Assembly (NCBI RefSeq): GCF_947253065.1
Contig: NZ_CAMXWS010000022.1
Span: 1 to 30,295, forward strand
Direction of reading: 5' to 3'
Origin: an uncultured Corynebacterium sp.
GTDB lineage: Bacteria; Actinomycetota; Actinomycetes; Mycobacteriales; Mycobacteriaceae
Length of the DNA stretch: 30,295 nt
The notes beneath the pieces were generated by a model that had not been told where the DNA came from, searched no databases, and saw only the letters and a program-made list of their open reading frames with translations. Made by a program: the position numbers and the translations under genes. How positions within the stretch are numbered: position 1 is the first letter of the stretch; each line of letters begins with the position of its first letter. Positions 14,781-23,312 of the stretch are shown here, piece after piece.

Positions 14781-15563
14781 TTAGTCGGCGAGGAAGTTCA
14801 GCAGTGCTTCGTTGAACTTCTCCGGTTGTTCGGTGGCAACTTGGTGGGACGCGTCGTCGATAACGATACTGCGTGCTCCACCGGTGACGCCGGCAGCGAT
14901 CTCCTGCAGTTGCTTCGGTCCGGTCGATGGATCCTCCGAGCCAGCGATGGTCAGCACCGGCACAGTGATCTCCTGCAGACGCTCGTCGAAGCCCCACTTC
15001 GCCAAAGCATCGCCACACTGTGCGTAGGCCTCAGGGTCGACGGAGCCAACCATGGCCTTGAACTCAGCGACGACATCCGGCTGTGCTTGCTTGAAACCTT
15101 CCGTGAACCAGTTATCTACAGTGGGGTCGACGATGGGGGACATGCCCTCAGTACGTGCCGTGTTCGAACGGTCCTGCCACTTGCCAGCACCACCCAAGAA
15201 CGTTGCGGTGGAGGCAAAGACAGCGCTTTCAATTCGGTCAGAAGTCGCAGCCAGGTATTGCGCGACGGCACCGCCCATGGACAAGCCGACGATGGTGCAG
15301 CGTTCAATTCCTAGCGACGTCAACGTCTCCAGCACATCCTGTGCCAGGTCATCGACGCTGGTCATCCCCAAATCCACTGCGGGCGTTGGGGAGTCGCCGT
15401 GCCCGCGATGGTCGATGCGCACGACGCGATATTTCTCTTCGAGGGCTGGAAGCTGGTGCTTCCACGCCTTGTGAGTCGTGCCGATAGACGGCAGCAGGAC
15501 AACAGTTTTCCCACTGGTCTCGTTGCCAGATACGATGGAGTGCAGTGTGGTCATAGCCCTCAT
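14781..15563 (-). CDS. Alpha/beta-fold hydrolase, 3-oxoadipate enol-lactonase-like
   Basis: Cytoplasmic hydrolase of about 260 residues with no signal peptide. The nucleophile elbow GLSMGG places the catalytic Ser at 95; the acid is probably Asp in AGSEDPSTGP and the histidine is in DDASHQVA near the C-terminus. LPSIGTTHKAWKHQLPALEE and the DHRGHGDSP strand resemble PcaD (enol-lactonase of the beta-ketoadipate pathway). No other pca gene is nearby, so the specific function is uncertain. Two in-frame ATGs (15563 and 15554) both have only weak ribosome-binding sites; the longer is given. It is divergent from clpX and lies upstream of the lipoprotein gene. It may be a remnant of an aromatic-acid cluster that other corynebacteria hold at this locus. 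Confidence 0.82.
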   Translation of the reverse strand: MRAMTTLHSIVSGNETSGKTVVLLPSIGTTHKAWKHQLPALEEKYRVVRIDHRGHGDSPTPAVDLGMTSVDDLAQDVLETLTSLGIERCTIVGLSMGGAVAQYLAATSDRIESAVFASTATFLGGAGKWQDRSNTARTEGMSPIVDPTVDNWFTEGFKQAQPDVVAEFKAMVGSVDPEAYAQCGDALAKWGFDERLQEITVPVLTIAGSEDPSTGPKQLQEIAAGVTGGARSIVIDDASHQVATEQPEKFNEALLNFLAD

Positions 15564-15608
15564 TGTCCCTGAAAATGTCGCTGTGTTCGAGCGGTGGGAG
15601 TGGCCTGA

Positions 15609-15637
15609 TTCTGAATGTTCGCCCCACCGGGTAGCGT
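15609..15637 (+). promoter_or_regulatory. Candidate clpX promoter
   Basis: TTCTGA (15609-15614) and TAGCGT (15632-15637) are separated by 17 bases, in a sensible position about 60 bases before clpX. Downstream, GTGGA and TCCAC form a small inverted repeat around 15636-15652. By eye only. Confidence 0.4.
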
Positions 15638-15698
15638 GGAGGGTTAATCCACGAACCGAACCGGCAAGAAGACGTTAAAGCGAGAAGTAGAACACCCC

Positions 15699-16970
15699 AT
15701 GGCAGTTACTCAAGACAGTTCCGACCTGTTGAAGTGCTCCTTCTGTGGCAAGAGCCAGAAGCAAGTGCGAAAGCTCATCGCTGGCGGCGGCGTATACATC
15801 TGCGACGAATGCATCGAGCTGTGTAATGAGATCATCGAGGAAGAACTGGCAGGCACCCAATCCCACGACAATGGGGAGGAGAGCAAGCTGCCGCGTCCTT
15901 CGGAGATCACGGCCTTTTTGGATGAGTATGTGATCGGTCAGGACCAGGCCAAGCGCACCCTGGCGGTGGCGGTGTACAACCACTACAAGCGTGTTCGTAC
16001 GGAGCGGGATTCGCTGCGGAAGAAGGACGATGACGTTGAGATCGCCAAGTCCAATATTCTTCTGCTCGGCCCGACTGGCTCCGGCAAGACCTACCTTGCG
16101 CAGACTTTGGCGCGGATGCTGAATGTCCCGTTCGCTATCGCTGATGCGACCAGCCTGACCGAGGCGGGCTACGTCGGCGAAGACGTGGAGAATATCCTGC
16201 TGAAGCTTCTGCAGGCAGCTGATTTCGATGTGGATCGTGCACAAAACGGCATTATCTACGTCGATGAGGTGGACAAGATCTCTCGTAAGTCGGAAAACCC
16301 ATCGATCACCCGTGACGTGTCGGGTGAGGGCGTACAGCAGGCACTGCTGAAGATTCTGGAGGGCACTGTCGCTTCTGTTCCGCCGCAGGGGGGCCGTAAG
16401 CACCCGAACCAGGAATTCATCCAGGTGGACACTACCAACATCCTGTTCGTTGTCGCCGGCGCCTTCGCGGGCTTGGACAAGGTCGTCGCGGAACGCGTGG
16501 GCAAGAAGGGGATCGGCTTCGGCGCGGAAATCGATAGCGCTGCCGAGCGTGAAGAGCAGAATATGCTCGCCCAGGTGCAGCCGGAAGACCTGGTCAAATT
16601 TGGTCTGATCCCTGAGTTCATTGGCCGTCTTCCTATCGTGGCGGCGGTGGAGAACCTGGATGAGAAATCGCTCGTCCGTGTTCTCACCGAGCCGAAGAAC
16701 TCATTGGTGAAGCAGTACCAGCGTCTGTTCTCCATGGACGGGGCGGAGCTGCGCTTTACTGATGGGGCGCTGCATGCAGTGGCGAAGAAGGCCGCCGAGC
16801 GCGGTACTGGTGCTCGTGGTCTGCGCGCCATCATGGAAGAAACACTCGTGCCCATCATGTACGACCTGCCGGACCGCGAAGACGTGGCAGAGGTCGTGGT
16901 GGATGCCAATGTGATCAATGGCAGGGGCGAACCCGAGTACGTCCTGCGGGATAACAAGAAGTCCGCTTAA
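15699..16970 (+). CDS. clpX: ATP-dependent Clp protease ATP-binding subunit ClpX
   Basis: AAA+ unfoldase that recognises, unfolds and feeds substrates to ClpP1P2. The 423 residues show the complete family layout. An N-terminal C4 zinc-binding domain has Cys13, Cys16, Cys35 and Cys38. Walker A is GPTGSGKT at 124-131 and Walker B IIYVDE at 185-190. The RKH pore loop lies in GGRKHPNQEF, and the IGF motif that docks into ClpP in KKGIGFGAE. The C-terminal small domain carries RGTGARGLRAIMEE with the sensor-2 arginine. The ribosome-binding site is weak (AGAAG). It is separated from clpP1P2 by the hydrolase/lipoprotein pair and ends 15 bases from the convergent TetR gene. Confidence 0.98.
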   Translation: MAVTQDSSDLLKCSFCGKSQKQVRKLIAGGGVYICDECIELCNEIIEEELAGTQSHDNGEESKLPRPSEITAFLDEYVIGQDQAKRTLAVAVYNHYKRVRTERDSLRKKDDDVEIAKSNILLLGPTGSGKTYLAQTLARMLNVPFAIADATSLTEAGYVGEDVENILLKLLQAADFDVDRAQNGIIYVDEVDKISRKSENPSITRDVSGEGVQQALLKILEGTVASVPPQGGRKHPNQEFIQVDTTNILFVVAGAFAGLDKVVAERVGKKGIGFGAEIDSAAEREEQNMLAQVQPEDLVKFGLIPEFIGRLPIVAAVENLDEKSLVRVLTEPKNSLVKQYQRLFSMDGAELRFTDGALHAVAKKAAERGTGARGLRAIMEETLVPIMYDLPDREDVAEVVVDANVINGRGEPEYVLRDNKKSA

Positions 16971-16985
16971 GCGGTCCCCTCTGGG

Positions 16986-17813
16986 CTATTCACCGGACGG
17001 GGTGGCGGTGTAGTTGGGGTCGGAGTCGTCGTAGATGTCGTCGACAAGCGTCTCGGCGATGTAGTCGACCTCGTCTGGCTCCTTGCTCGCAGGTTCGGTG
17101 ACTTCGGGTGCGGTGTACGTCAGGTAAGACTCGTAGCCGGAGCTCGGGATATTCGACGTGAGGAATGTCAGCACCGCATCAATGGTGAGACGCCGCATGC
17201 CCTCGGTATTGGAGGGGCTGAGCAGGTTGATCGAGCCGAATTCTTTCAGCGTGGTGTCGCTGCCCACCCGGAAGAATGTCAGCGATGCGATGAGCGCGAC
17301 AACGTCCGTTGCGGAAATTCCCGGACGAAAAGCGCCGACATCCTGGCCCATGAGCAAAAGGCGCTCGATCTGGAGCAGAACCTCGGAATTATTCCAGGTC
17401 GTGGTGATCTCCTCCGGGCTGAGCACCGGATCCAAATTCTCTCGCAGGAACAATCGGATGGAGTCCGGGTTCTGCGTGATGCGGTTGTAGAGCACGTCCA
17501 CGAAACGTCGAATGCCCTCGACTGGGACGGCATAAGAGCGATCCAAGAATTCCTGCGGTGGGGAGAAGCTCCACGCCGCACGGGTGAGTGCCTGCCGGTA
17601 CAGCTCGCGCTTATCGCCGAAGTGGTAGTGCAGCATGCGCTTGGACATGCCGGCCTCACGGGCGATGGTGTCGAGCTTGGTGGCGGCGTATCCCTGGCGT
17701 GCGAAATGGGTCAGCGCGATGTCCACGGCACGATCTAGCGTGGCTTTGTCGGCCTTATCAGCCTTGTCAGCCGCGTCGCCTGGCTGGCTGCCGGGGTGCG
17801 GGGACTCAGTCAC
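16986..17813 (-). CDS. TetR-family transcriptional regulator
   Basis: The start chosen is GTG at 17813, because a near-perfect AGGAGG lies seven bases upstream (17821-17826), giving 275 residues. The ATG at 17846 lacks a binding site. A lysine/aspartate-rich segment of repeated ADK units precedes the HTH. The HTH itself (YAATKLDTIAREAGMSKRM then LHYHFGDKRELY) is typical TetR at about residues 40-75. The ligand domain is long, and the C-terminal ~45 residues are acidic and probably disordered. It is divergent from mdh across 232 bases, so self-regulation and mdh are candidate targets. As I recall, C. glutamicum also has a TetR gene beside mdh. The ligand is unknown. Confidence 0.9.
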   Translation of the reverse strand: MTESPHPGSQPGDAADKADKADKATLDRAVDIALTHFARQGYAATKLDTIAREAGMSKRMLHYHFGDKRELYRQALTRAAWSFSPPQEFLDRSYAVPVEGIRRFVDVLYNRITQNPDSIRLFLRENLDPVLSPEEITTTWNNSEVLLQIERLLLMGQDVGAFRPGISATDVVALIASLTFFRVGSDTTLKEFGSINLLSPSNTEGMRRLTIDAVLTFLTSNIPSSGYESYLTYTAPEVTEPASKEPDEVDYIAETLVDDIYDDSDPNYTATPSGE

Positions 17814-17966
17814 GGCTTTTCCTCCTGGACGTATTTGCGTATTCATGGCGGGGTTGGTTCAACGCCATCTCTTATTCATCGTGCCCAAATGGGGTGGTTT
17901 GCGTCGCCTTAACTGAAGAAAGTGGGCGCTTGGTGTGGAAATTGCCTAGTGCAACGGGGGTAGCAT

Positions 17967-18012
17967 GGGTGGTGTTGCAGACCCCGCACGCCTATTCGGG
18001 GGGTACCACCCC
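17967..18012 (+). promoter_or_regulatory. Nested inverted repeats upstream of mdh
   Basis: GGGTGGT (17967-17973) pairs with ACCACCC (18005-18011). Inside it CCCCG (17982-17986) pairs with CGGGG (17997-18001). A competing small stem, GGGGT (18000-18004) with ACCCC (18008-18012), overlaps both. It lies 34-79 bases before the mdh start, in the TetR/mdh divergent region. It could be a structured mRNA leader or an operator. A TAGCAT at 17961-17966 may be the -10 box. Confidence 0.4.
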
Positions 18013-18045
18013 TACCGGTTAGGGCTTCAAAGCGAAGGAGAAGAA

Positions 18046-19038
18046 ATGACTAATCCGCTCGAACCCACCAAGTCTGTCAAGGTCACTGTTACCGGCGCTG
18101 CCGGCAATATCGCGTATTCGCTGCTGTGGCGGATCGGCTCCGGCGAGGTATTCGGGGCGGACACGATGGTTGACCTGGCGCTGCTCGATATTCCGGATGT
18201 TGTGGGCAAGGTCGATGGTGTGGCCATGGAGCTCAATGACTCGGCAATGGGCAATATCCGCTCGATCACGGTGACGGATAAACCGAACACTGCTTTTGAT
18301 GGCGCGAATGCGGCATTCCTCGTTGGCGCGAAGCCGCGTGGTGAGGGCGAATCGCGTGCAGACATGTTGGCAGCCAACGGCAAGATCTTCGTCGAGCAGG
18401 GCCGTGCGATCAATGACCACGCAGCAGATGATGTGCGTGTGCTGGTCGTGGGTAACCCGGCGAATACGAATGCGTACATCGCGAACAAGGCTGCTCCGGA
18501 TGTCGGGGCGGAGCACTTCAACGCCCTGATGCGCCTGGACCACAACCGTGCGATCTCCATGCTGTCGGAGAAGCTCGGCGAGCACTCGAGCCAGTTCGAG
18601 AACATCGTGGTGTGGGGCAACCACAGCGATACTCAGTTCCCGGACATCGCGTATGCCACGGTTGGTGGTGCTCCGGTGACGGATCGCGTGGAGCAGAAGT
18701 GGTACGAAGACGAGTTCATTCCGCGTGTGGCGAAGCGTGGCGGCGAGATCATCAAGGTCCGCGGTCGTTCTTCTGCGGCGTCTGCGGCTTCCGCTTCGGT
18801 GGATCACATGCGCGATTGGGTCAATGGCACCGAGGGCAAGTGGGTCACTTCCGCGGTTGTCTCGCAGGGCAGCTACGGCGTCGACGAGGGCCTCGTGTTT
18901 GGCTTCCCCGTCATCGGTATCAATGGCCGTTGGGGCACCGTTGAGGGGCTTGATCTTTCCGACGCACAACGGGCGCGCATCGACGCCAATATCGAGGCGT
19001 TGCGCTCTGAGGCGCAGATCGCTGACAAACTCTTCTAA
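18046..19038 (+). CDS. mdh: Malate dehydrogenase (NAD-dependent)
   Basis: Interconverts malate and oxaloacetate in the TCA cycle. The ATG at 18046 has AAGGAGAAGAA directly upstream and gives 330 residues, the usual length of the actinobacterial/cytosolic type; the frame is open for 27 codons more, through the leader. The Rossmann motif is TGAAGNIAY (16-24). LLDIPD carries the acidic residue that selects NAD. The mobile active-site loop is GAKPRGEGESRADML with its substrate-binding arginines. Asp165 (MRLDHNRA) and His193 (WGNHSDTQFPD) form the catalytic pair. It is followed after 44 bases by valS but probably transcribed separately, given the promoter-like palindrome between them. Confidence 0.97.
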   Translation: MTNPLEPTKSVKVTVTGAAGNIAYSLLWRIGSGEVFGADTMVDLALLDIPDVVGKVDGVAMELNDSAMGNIRSITVTDKPNTAFDGANAAFLVGAKPRGEGESRADMLAANGKIFVEQGRAINDHAADDVRVLVVGNPANTNAYIANKAAPDVGAEHFNALMRLDHNRAISMLSEKLGEHSSQFENIVVWGNHSDTQFPDIAYATVGGAPVTDRVEQKWYEDEFIPRVAKRGGEIIKVRGRSSAASAASASVDHMRDWVNGTEGKWVTSAVVSQGSYGVDEGLVFGFPVIGINGRWGTVEGLDLSDAQRARIDANIEALRSEAQIADKLF

Positions 19039-19057
19039 CACCCTCGAAGTTCGTCTA

Positions 19058-19082
19058 GGTATGACAGCTACACTGTCATACC
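19058..19082 (+). promoter_or_regulatory. Perfect 10-bp palindrome abutting the valS start codon
   Basis: GGTATGACAG (19058-19067) and CTGTCATACC (19073-19082) are perfect inverse copies around the loop CTACA; the GTG start of valS is the very next base. No Shine-Dalgarno sequence is present. A -10-like TACACT lies at 19069-19074, 8 bases before the GTG, as expected for a leaderless transcript. The palindrome would then be an operator over the -10 box. If the transcript starts further upstream it would instead be an RNA hairpin touching the start codon. Confidence 0.6.
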
Positions 19083-21821
19083 GTGACTGAATCTAGCGCG
19101 ACGTACAACGAGCAGCTCATCGGTGTCCAAAGGGCAGACGCCCTGCCGAAGAGCTGGGAGCCTCAGGATCTCGAGCAGGGCATCTACGAAGACTGGGTGG
19201 CCAAGGGCTATTTCACGGCCGACCCAGCTTCAGATAAGCCTGCCTATTCGATTGTGCTGCCCCCGCCGAATGTGACGGGTCAGCTGCACATGGGCCATGC
19301 GTTGGACCACACGCTGATGGATTCCCTGGTGCGCCGTAAGCGCATGCAGGGCTATGAGGTCTTGTGGCTGCCAGGCATGGACCACGCGGGCATCGCTACG
19401 CAGACCAAGGTCGAGGCCATGCTCAAGGAAACTGAGGGCAAAGACCGCTACGACTATGGGCGCGAGGAATTTATCTCGCGCGTGTGGGAGTGGAAGGAAA
19501 AATACGGCGGCACGATCACGTCGCAGATGCGCGCGATCGGCGATTCCGTCGACTGGTCGCGTGAGCGCTTCACACTCGATGAGGGTCTGAACCGCGCTGT
19601 CGTGACCATCTTCAAGCAGCTTTACGACGCTGGCATGATCTACCGCGATTACCGCCTGGTCAACTGGTCGCCGGTGCTGGAGACCGCGGTCTCGGATATC
19701 GAGGTCGTGTACAAGGACGTTGAGGGCGAATTCGTCTCCATTCGCTACGGCTCGCTTAACGACGATGAACCGCACCTCATCGTTGCCACCACCCGCGTGG
19801 AGACGATGTTGGGTGACGTGGCTATTGCCGTCCACCCGGATGATGAGCGCTACCAGCACCTCATCGGCGAGAAATTCCCGCACCCATTCCGTGATGACCT
19901 GACCATTGAGGTCATCGCTGATGATTACGTGGATATGGAGCTGGGTACCGGCGCGGTGAAGATCACCCCGGCACACGACCCGAATGACTACGAGATGGGT
20001 CTGCGCCACAACTTGGACATGCCGATCATCATGGACAGGACCGGTCACATTGCAAATACCGGTACGCAGTTCGATGGCATGGAGCGCTTCGAGGCACGCG
20101 TGAAGGTGCGCGAGGCATTGGCGGAGCAGGGACGAATCGTCAAGGAAGTCCGCCCGTACGTCCACTCCGTTGGTCACTCCGAACGCACCGGCGAGCCGAT
20201 CGAGCCGCGCCTGTCGCTGCAGTGGTTCGTCAAGGTCGCCGAACTCGCACGCATGTCTGGTGACGCTGTCCGTGAGAGCGATACCGTCATCCACCCGCAG
20301 TCCCTGGAGAAGCGCTACTTCGACTGGGTGGACAACATGCACGACTGGACCATTTCGCGCCAACTGTGGTGGGGCCACCGAATCCCGATCTGGTACGGCC
20401 CGGAGGATGAAAACGGCGAGCGCGACATCATCTGCCTCGGCCCAGATGAGGAGGCGCCGGAGGGCTACGAGCAGGACCCAGATGTGCTGGATACCTGGTT
20501 CTCCTCTGCACTGTGGCCGTTCTCCACGATGGGCTGGCCGGATAATACCCCGGAGCTGGAGAAGTTTTACCCAACGACGGTGCTGGTCACCGCCTACGAC
20601 ATTCTCTTCTTCTGGGTTGCCCGCATGATGATGTTCGGCACCTTCGCCGGCACCCAGACCTCGGAGATCCTCGGCGCTGGCACTGATGATCGCCCGCAGA
20701 TCCCATTCGACAACATCTTCCTGCACGGCCTCGTCCGCGATGAGAAGGGCCGGAAGATGTCGAAGTCTTTGGGCAACGGCATTGACCCGATGGATTGGGT
20801 GCGCGATTACGGTGCGGACGCCCTGCGCTTCGCACTGGCGCGCGGCGCTAACCCGGGCATCGACCTGCCGATCGGCGACGACAACGCCGCGGCCGCACGC
20901 AATTTCGCTACCAAACTGTACAACGCCACAAAATTCGCGCTGATGAACGGCGCGGCTGTCGGTCCGCTGCCGGCACGTGAAGACTTGACCGATGCGGATC
21001 GTTGGATCCTCGATCGCCTCGAGACCGTTCGCGGGCACGTCGATAAGCTGCTCGATGACTACCAGTTCTCCAAGGCCAACGAAGAGCTCTACCACTTCGC
21101 GTGGGATGAGCTGTGTGACTGGTACCTGGAGATCGCGAAGACCCAGATCCCGCGCGATGGCGAGTCCGAGCAGGGCCGCAACACCCAGATCGTGCTGGGC
21201 CGAGTCCTCGATGTGGTGCTGCGCCTGCTGCACCCGACCATGCCGTTCGTCACAGAGGTGCTCTGGAAGGCGCTCACGGAGAAGGACTCCCTGTGCCTTG
21301 CACCGTGGCCGACCGCGGAGGACACCAACGGTGGGGCAGAGGTAGACGAGACCGCGCAGCGTCGCATCCAGGATGCGATCGCGCTGATCACCGAGCTGCG
21401 TCGCTTCCGCTCTGACCAGGGTGTTAAGCCGTCACAGAAGGTGCCGGCACGCCTCGACTTTGCCAAGGCAGATCTTGCCGGGCAGGAAGACATGATTCGC
21501 TCGATCGCGCGGTTGGAGGTGCCGGGGGAGGACTTCGAGGCGTCGGCAAGCATTGAAGTGCGTCTTGCTGAAACCACGCTGGACGCAGCCCTGGATACCT
21601 CGGGCACCGTCGACGTTGCGGCAGAGCGCAAGCGCCTGGAAAAGGAGCTCGCCGCCGCGAATAAGGAGCTGGAAACCACCGGCAAGCAGCTCGGCAACGA
21701 GAACTTCCTGGCCAATGCCCCGGCCGAAGTCGTGGAGAAGATCCGCGAGCGTCAAAAGGTCGCACAGGAGGAAGTTGAGCGTGTCACCGCACGTCTTACC
21801 GCACTCCCGGAGGCCAAATAA
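19083..21821 (+). CDS. valS: Valyl-tRNA synthetase
   Basis: Class I aminoacyl-tRNA synthetase that charges tRNA-Val. The 912 residues are normal. The HIGH motif appears as HMGH at 69-72 after PPPNVTGQL, and KMSKS is at 558-562. The editing (CP1) domain lies between them, with TTRVETMLGDVA. DWTISRQLWWGHRIP, typical of the Val/Ile/Leu group, precedes the second half of the active site. The C-terminal ~65 residues form the Ala/Glu/Lys-rich coiled coil characteristic of ValRS. The GTG start has no visible ribosome-binding site and touches a perfect palindrome. folC starts immediately after the stop codon, with CGGAGG of its binding site inside valS, so the two are translationally coupled. Confidence 0.98.
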   Translation: MTESSATYNEQLIGVQRADALPKSWEPQDLEQGIYEDWVAKGYFTADPASDKPAYSIVLPPPNVTGQLHMGHALDHTLMDSLVRRKRMQGYEVLWLPGMDHAGIATQTKVEAMLKETEGKDRYDYGREEFISRVWEWKEKYGGTITSQMRAIGDSVDWSRERFTLDEGLNRAVVTIFKQLYDAGMIYRDYRLVNWSPVLETAVSDIEVVYKDVEGEFVSIRYGSLNDDEPHLIVATTRVETMLGDVAIAVHPDDERYQHLIGEKFPHPFRDDLTIEVIADDYVDMELGTGAVKITPAHDPNDYEMGLRHNLDMPIIMDRTGHIANTGTQFDGMERFEARVKVREALAEQGRIVKEVRPYVHSVGHSERTGEPIEPRLSLQWFVKVAELARMSGDAVRESDTVIHPQSLEKRYFDWVDNMHDWTISRQLWWGHRIPIWYGPEDENGERDIICLGPDEEAPEGYEQDPDVLDTWFSSALWPFSTMGWPDNTPELEKFYPTTVLVTAYDILFFWVARMMMFGTFAGTQTSEILGAGTDDRPQIPFDNIFLHGLVRDEKGRKMSKSLGNGIDPMDWVRDYGADALRFALARGANPGIDLPIGDDNAAAARNFATKLYNATKFALMNGAAVGPLPAREDLTDADRWILDRLETVRGHVDKLLDDYQFSKANEELYHFAWDELCDWYLEIAKTQIPRDGESEQGRNTQIVLGRVLDVVLRLLHPTMPFVTEVLWKALTEKDSLCLAPWPTAEDTNGGAEVDETAQRRIQDAIALITELRRFRSDQGVKPSQKVPARLDFAKADLAGQEDMIRSIARLEVPGEDFEASASIEVRLAETTLDAALDTSGTVDVAAERKRLEKELAAANKELETTGKQLGNENFLANAPAEVVEKIRERQKVAQEEVERVTARLTALPEAK

Positions 21822-23312
21822 GTGGCGGACAGCGACAAGGAGCGCGGATACGACATCCGCATGGACGAAGACGGGCTCGTGCTCAATTTGGGCGATGAGC
21901 TTATCGACGCCCCCGCCGACCCCGACGACACCGCCCCCATCCCGCACCCCGTGACAGACGCTGATCTTGCAGACCTTGCGCGTGTGGAAGGCGAATTGCT
22001 CGCGCGTTGGCCCGAAACGAAGATCGACCCGAGCCTCGATCGCATCGAGATGCTCATGGACTTCCTCGGCCACCCCGAGCACGCCTACAAGGTCATTCAT
22101 GTCGCAGGCACGAACGGCAAGACCTCGACGGTGCGGATGATCGAGTCGCTGTTGCGCTCCTTCGGCGCGCGCGTGGGGCGCACGACGAGCCCGCACCTGC
22201 AATCCATCACCGAACGCGTCGGTATCGACGGCGAGCCGATCCACCCCGCGGATTTTGTGCGCATCTACGAGGAAATCAAACCTTTCATCGAGTTTGTCGA
22301 CGCCAAAAGCGACCACCCCATGTCCTATTTCGAGGTGACCGTCGCGATCGCTCTCGCCGCTTTTGCTGATGCGCCGGTGGAGATCGCCGTCGTCGAAGTC
22401 GGCATGGGCGGCACCTGGGACGCAACCAATGTCGTCGACTCCGATGTCGATGTGATCATGCCCGTGGGGCTGGACCACACCGACTACCTCGGTGACACTC
22501 TCGCCGAGATCGCGGGGGAGAAGGCAGGCATTATCCGCCGCCCTGAGGCAGTCACGGTGGTTGCAAACCAGGAGCCCGATGCGATGCGCGTGATCCTGGA
22601 ACGCACCGTTTCTGTCGGCAGTGCGGTCGCGCGCCTCGATGAGGAATTCGGCGTCGAAGAAACAGGTGTTGCCGTCGGCGGCCAGACCCTTTCGCTGCGC
22701 GGCCTGTCCGGCACCTACGACAACATTTTCCTGCCTTTGTCCGGGCCTCACCAGGCGCGTAATGCAGCAGTCGCGCTCGCCGCAGTCGAAGCATTCTTCG
22801 GCGCAGGTGCGGAAAAGCCGCTCGATGCTGACACTGTCCGCGCCGGGTTCGCCGCAGCTGTTTCGCCGGGGCGTCTCGAGCGGGTTCGTTCCACCCCGAC
22901 GACATTCATCGACGCGACGCACAACCCGCACGGTGCCCGTGCACTCGCCGCCGCCATCGAGCGCGATTTCAACTTCGCGCGCCTCATCGGTGTGCTCGGC
23001 ATCCTGGGCGATAAGGACGCCGTCGGTGTGCTCACCGCACTCGAGCCAGTGTTGAGCGAAGTGGTGATCACCCAAAACACCTCGCCGCGCGCTACCGATG
23101 CGTACGAGCTGGCCGAGACCGCCCGCGATATCTTCGGCGAAGAGCGCGTCCACGTCGAAGAGCACTTCCCATCGGCGTACTCCCTGGCAGTGGAACTCGC
23201 CGAAGAGGCCCTCGAGGCAGTCGGCGTCCAATCCGGTTCCGGTATCCTCATCACCGGTTCCGTCGTCACCGCCGGCGAAGCCCGTGCCATGTTTGGAAAG
23301 GACCCCGAATAA
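21822..23312 (+). CDS. folC: Folylpolyglutamate synthase / dihydrofolate synthase
   Basis: Adds glutamate to dihydropteroate and to reduced folates in the cytoplasm. The Mur-ligase-type P-loop is VAGTNGKTS (94-102), followed by GRTTSPHLQSITERV (folate/ATP site) and EVGMGGTWDATN. LDHTDYLGDTLAEIAGEKAG and THNPHGARAL are further family blocks. At 496 residues it is longer than the usual ~430 because of an acidic N-terminal extension of about 45 residues, common in actinobacteria. The GTG start follows the valS stop with no gap, and the stop overlaps the next ATG by one base, so valS-folC-DUF4233 form one transcript. Confidence 0.96.
   Translation: MADSDKERGYDIRMDEDGLVLNLGDELIDAPADPDDTAPIPHPVTDADLADLARVEGELLARWPETKIDPSLDRIEMLMDFLGHPEHAYKVIHVAGTNGKTSTVRMIESLLRSFGARVGRTTSPHLQSITERVGIDGEPIHPADFVRIYEEIKPFIEFVDAKSDHPMSYFEVTVAIALAAFADAPVEIAVVEVGMGGTWDATNVVDSDVDVIMPVGLDHTDYLGDTLAEIAGEKAGIIRRPEAVTVVANQEPDAMRVILERTVSVGSAVARLDEEFGVEETGVAVGGQTLSLRGLSGTYDNIFLPLSGPHQARNAAVALAAVEAFFGAGAEKPLDADTVRAGFAAAVSPGRLERVRSTPTTFIDATHNPHGARALAAAIERDFNFARLIGVLGILGDKDAVGVLTALEPVLSEVVITQNTSPRATDAYELAETARDIFGEERVHVEEHFPSAYSLAVELAEEALEAVGVQSGSGILITGSVVTAGEARAMFGKDPE

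Noticed and set aside
15699..16970. T-box or riboswitch leaders before valS, mdh or clpX
   Set aside because: No T-box sequence (such as a TGGNACC-type bulge) or known riboswitch core is visible in these short leaders; only simple inverted repeats are present.
17760..17813. Repeated ADK codons in the TetR gene as a tandem-repeat or CRISPR-like element
   Set aside because: Only about three short in-frame repeats of 9-12 bases inside a coding region; no spacers.
19230..21233. 667-codon open frame antisense to valS
   Set aside because: Lies wholly opposite a complete valyl-tRNA synthetase. The His/Arg/Val-rich, motif-free product is a codon-bias shadow.
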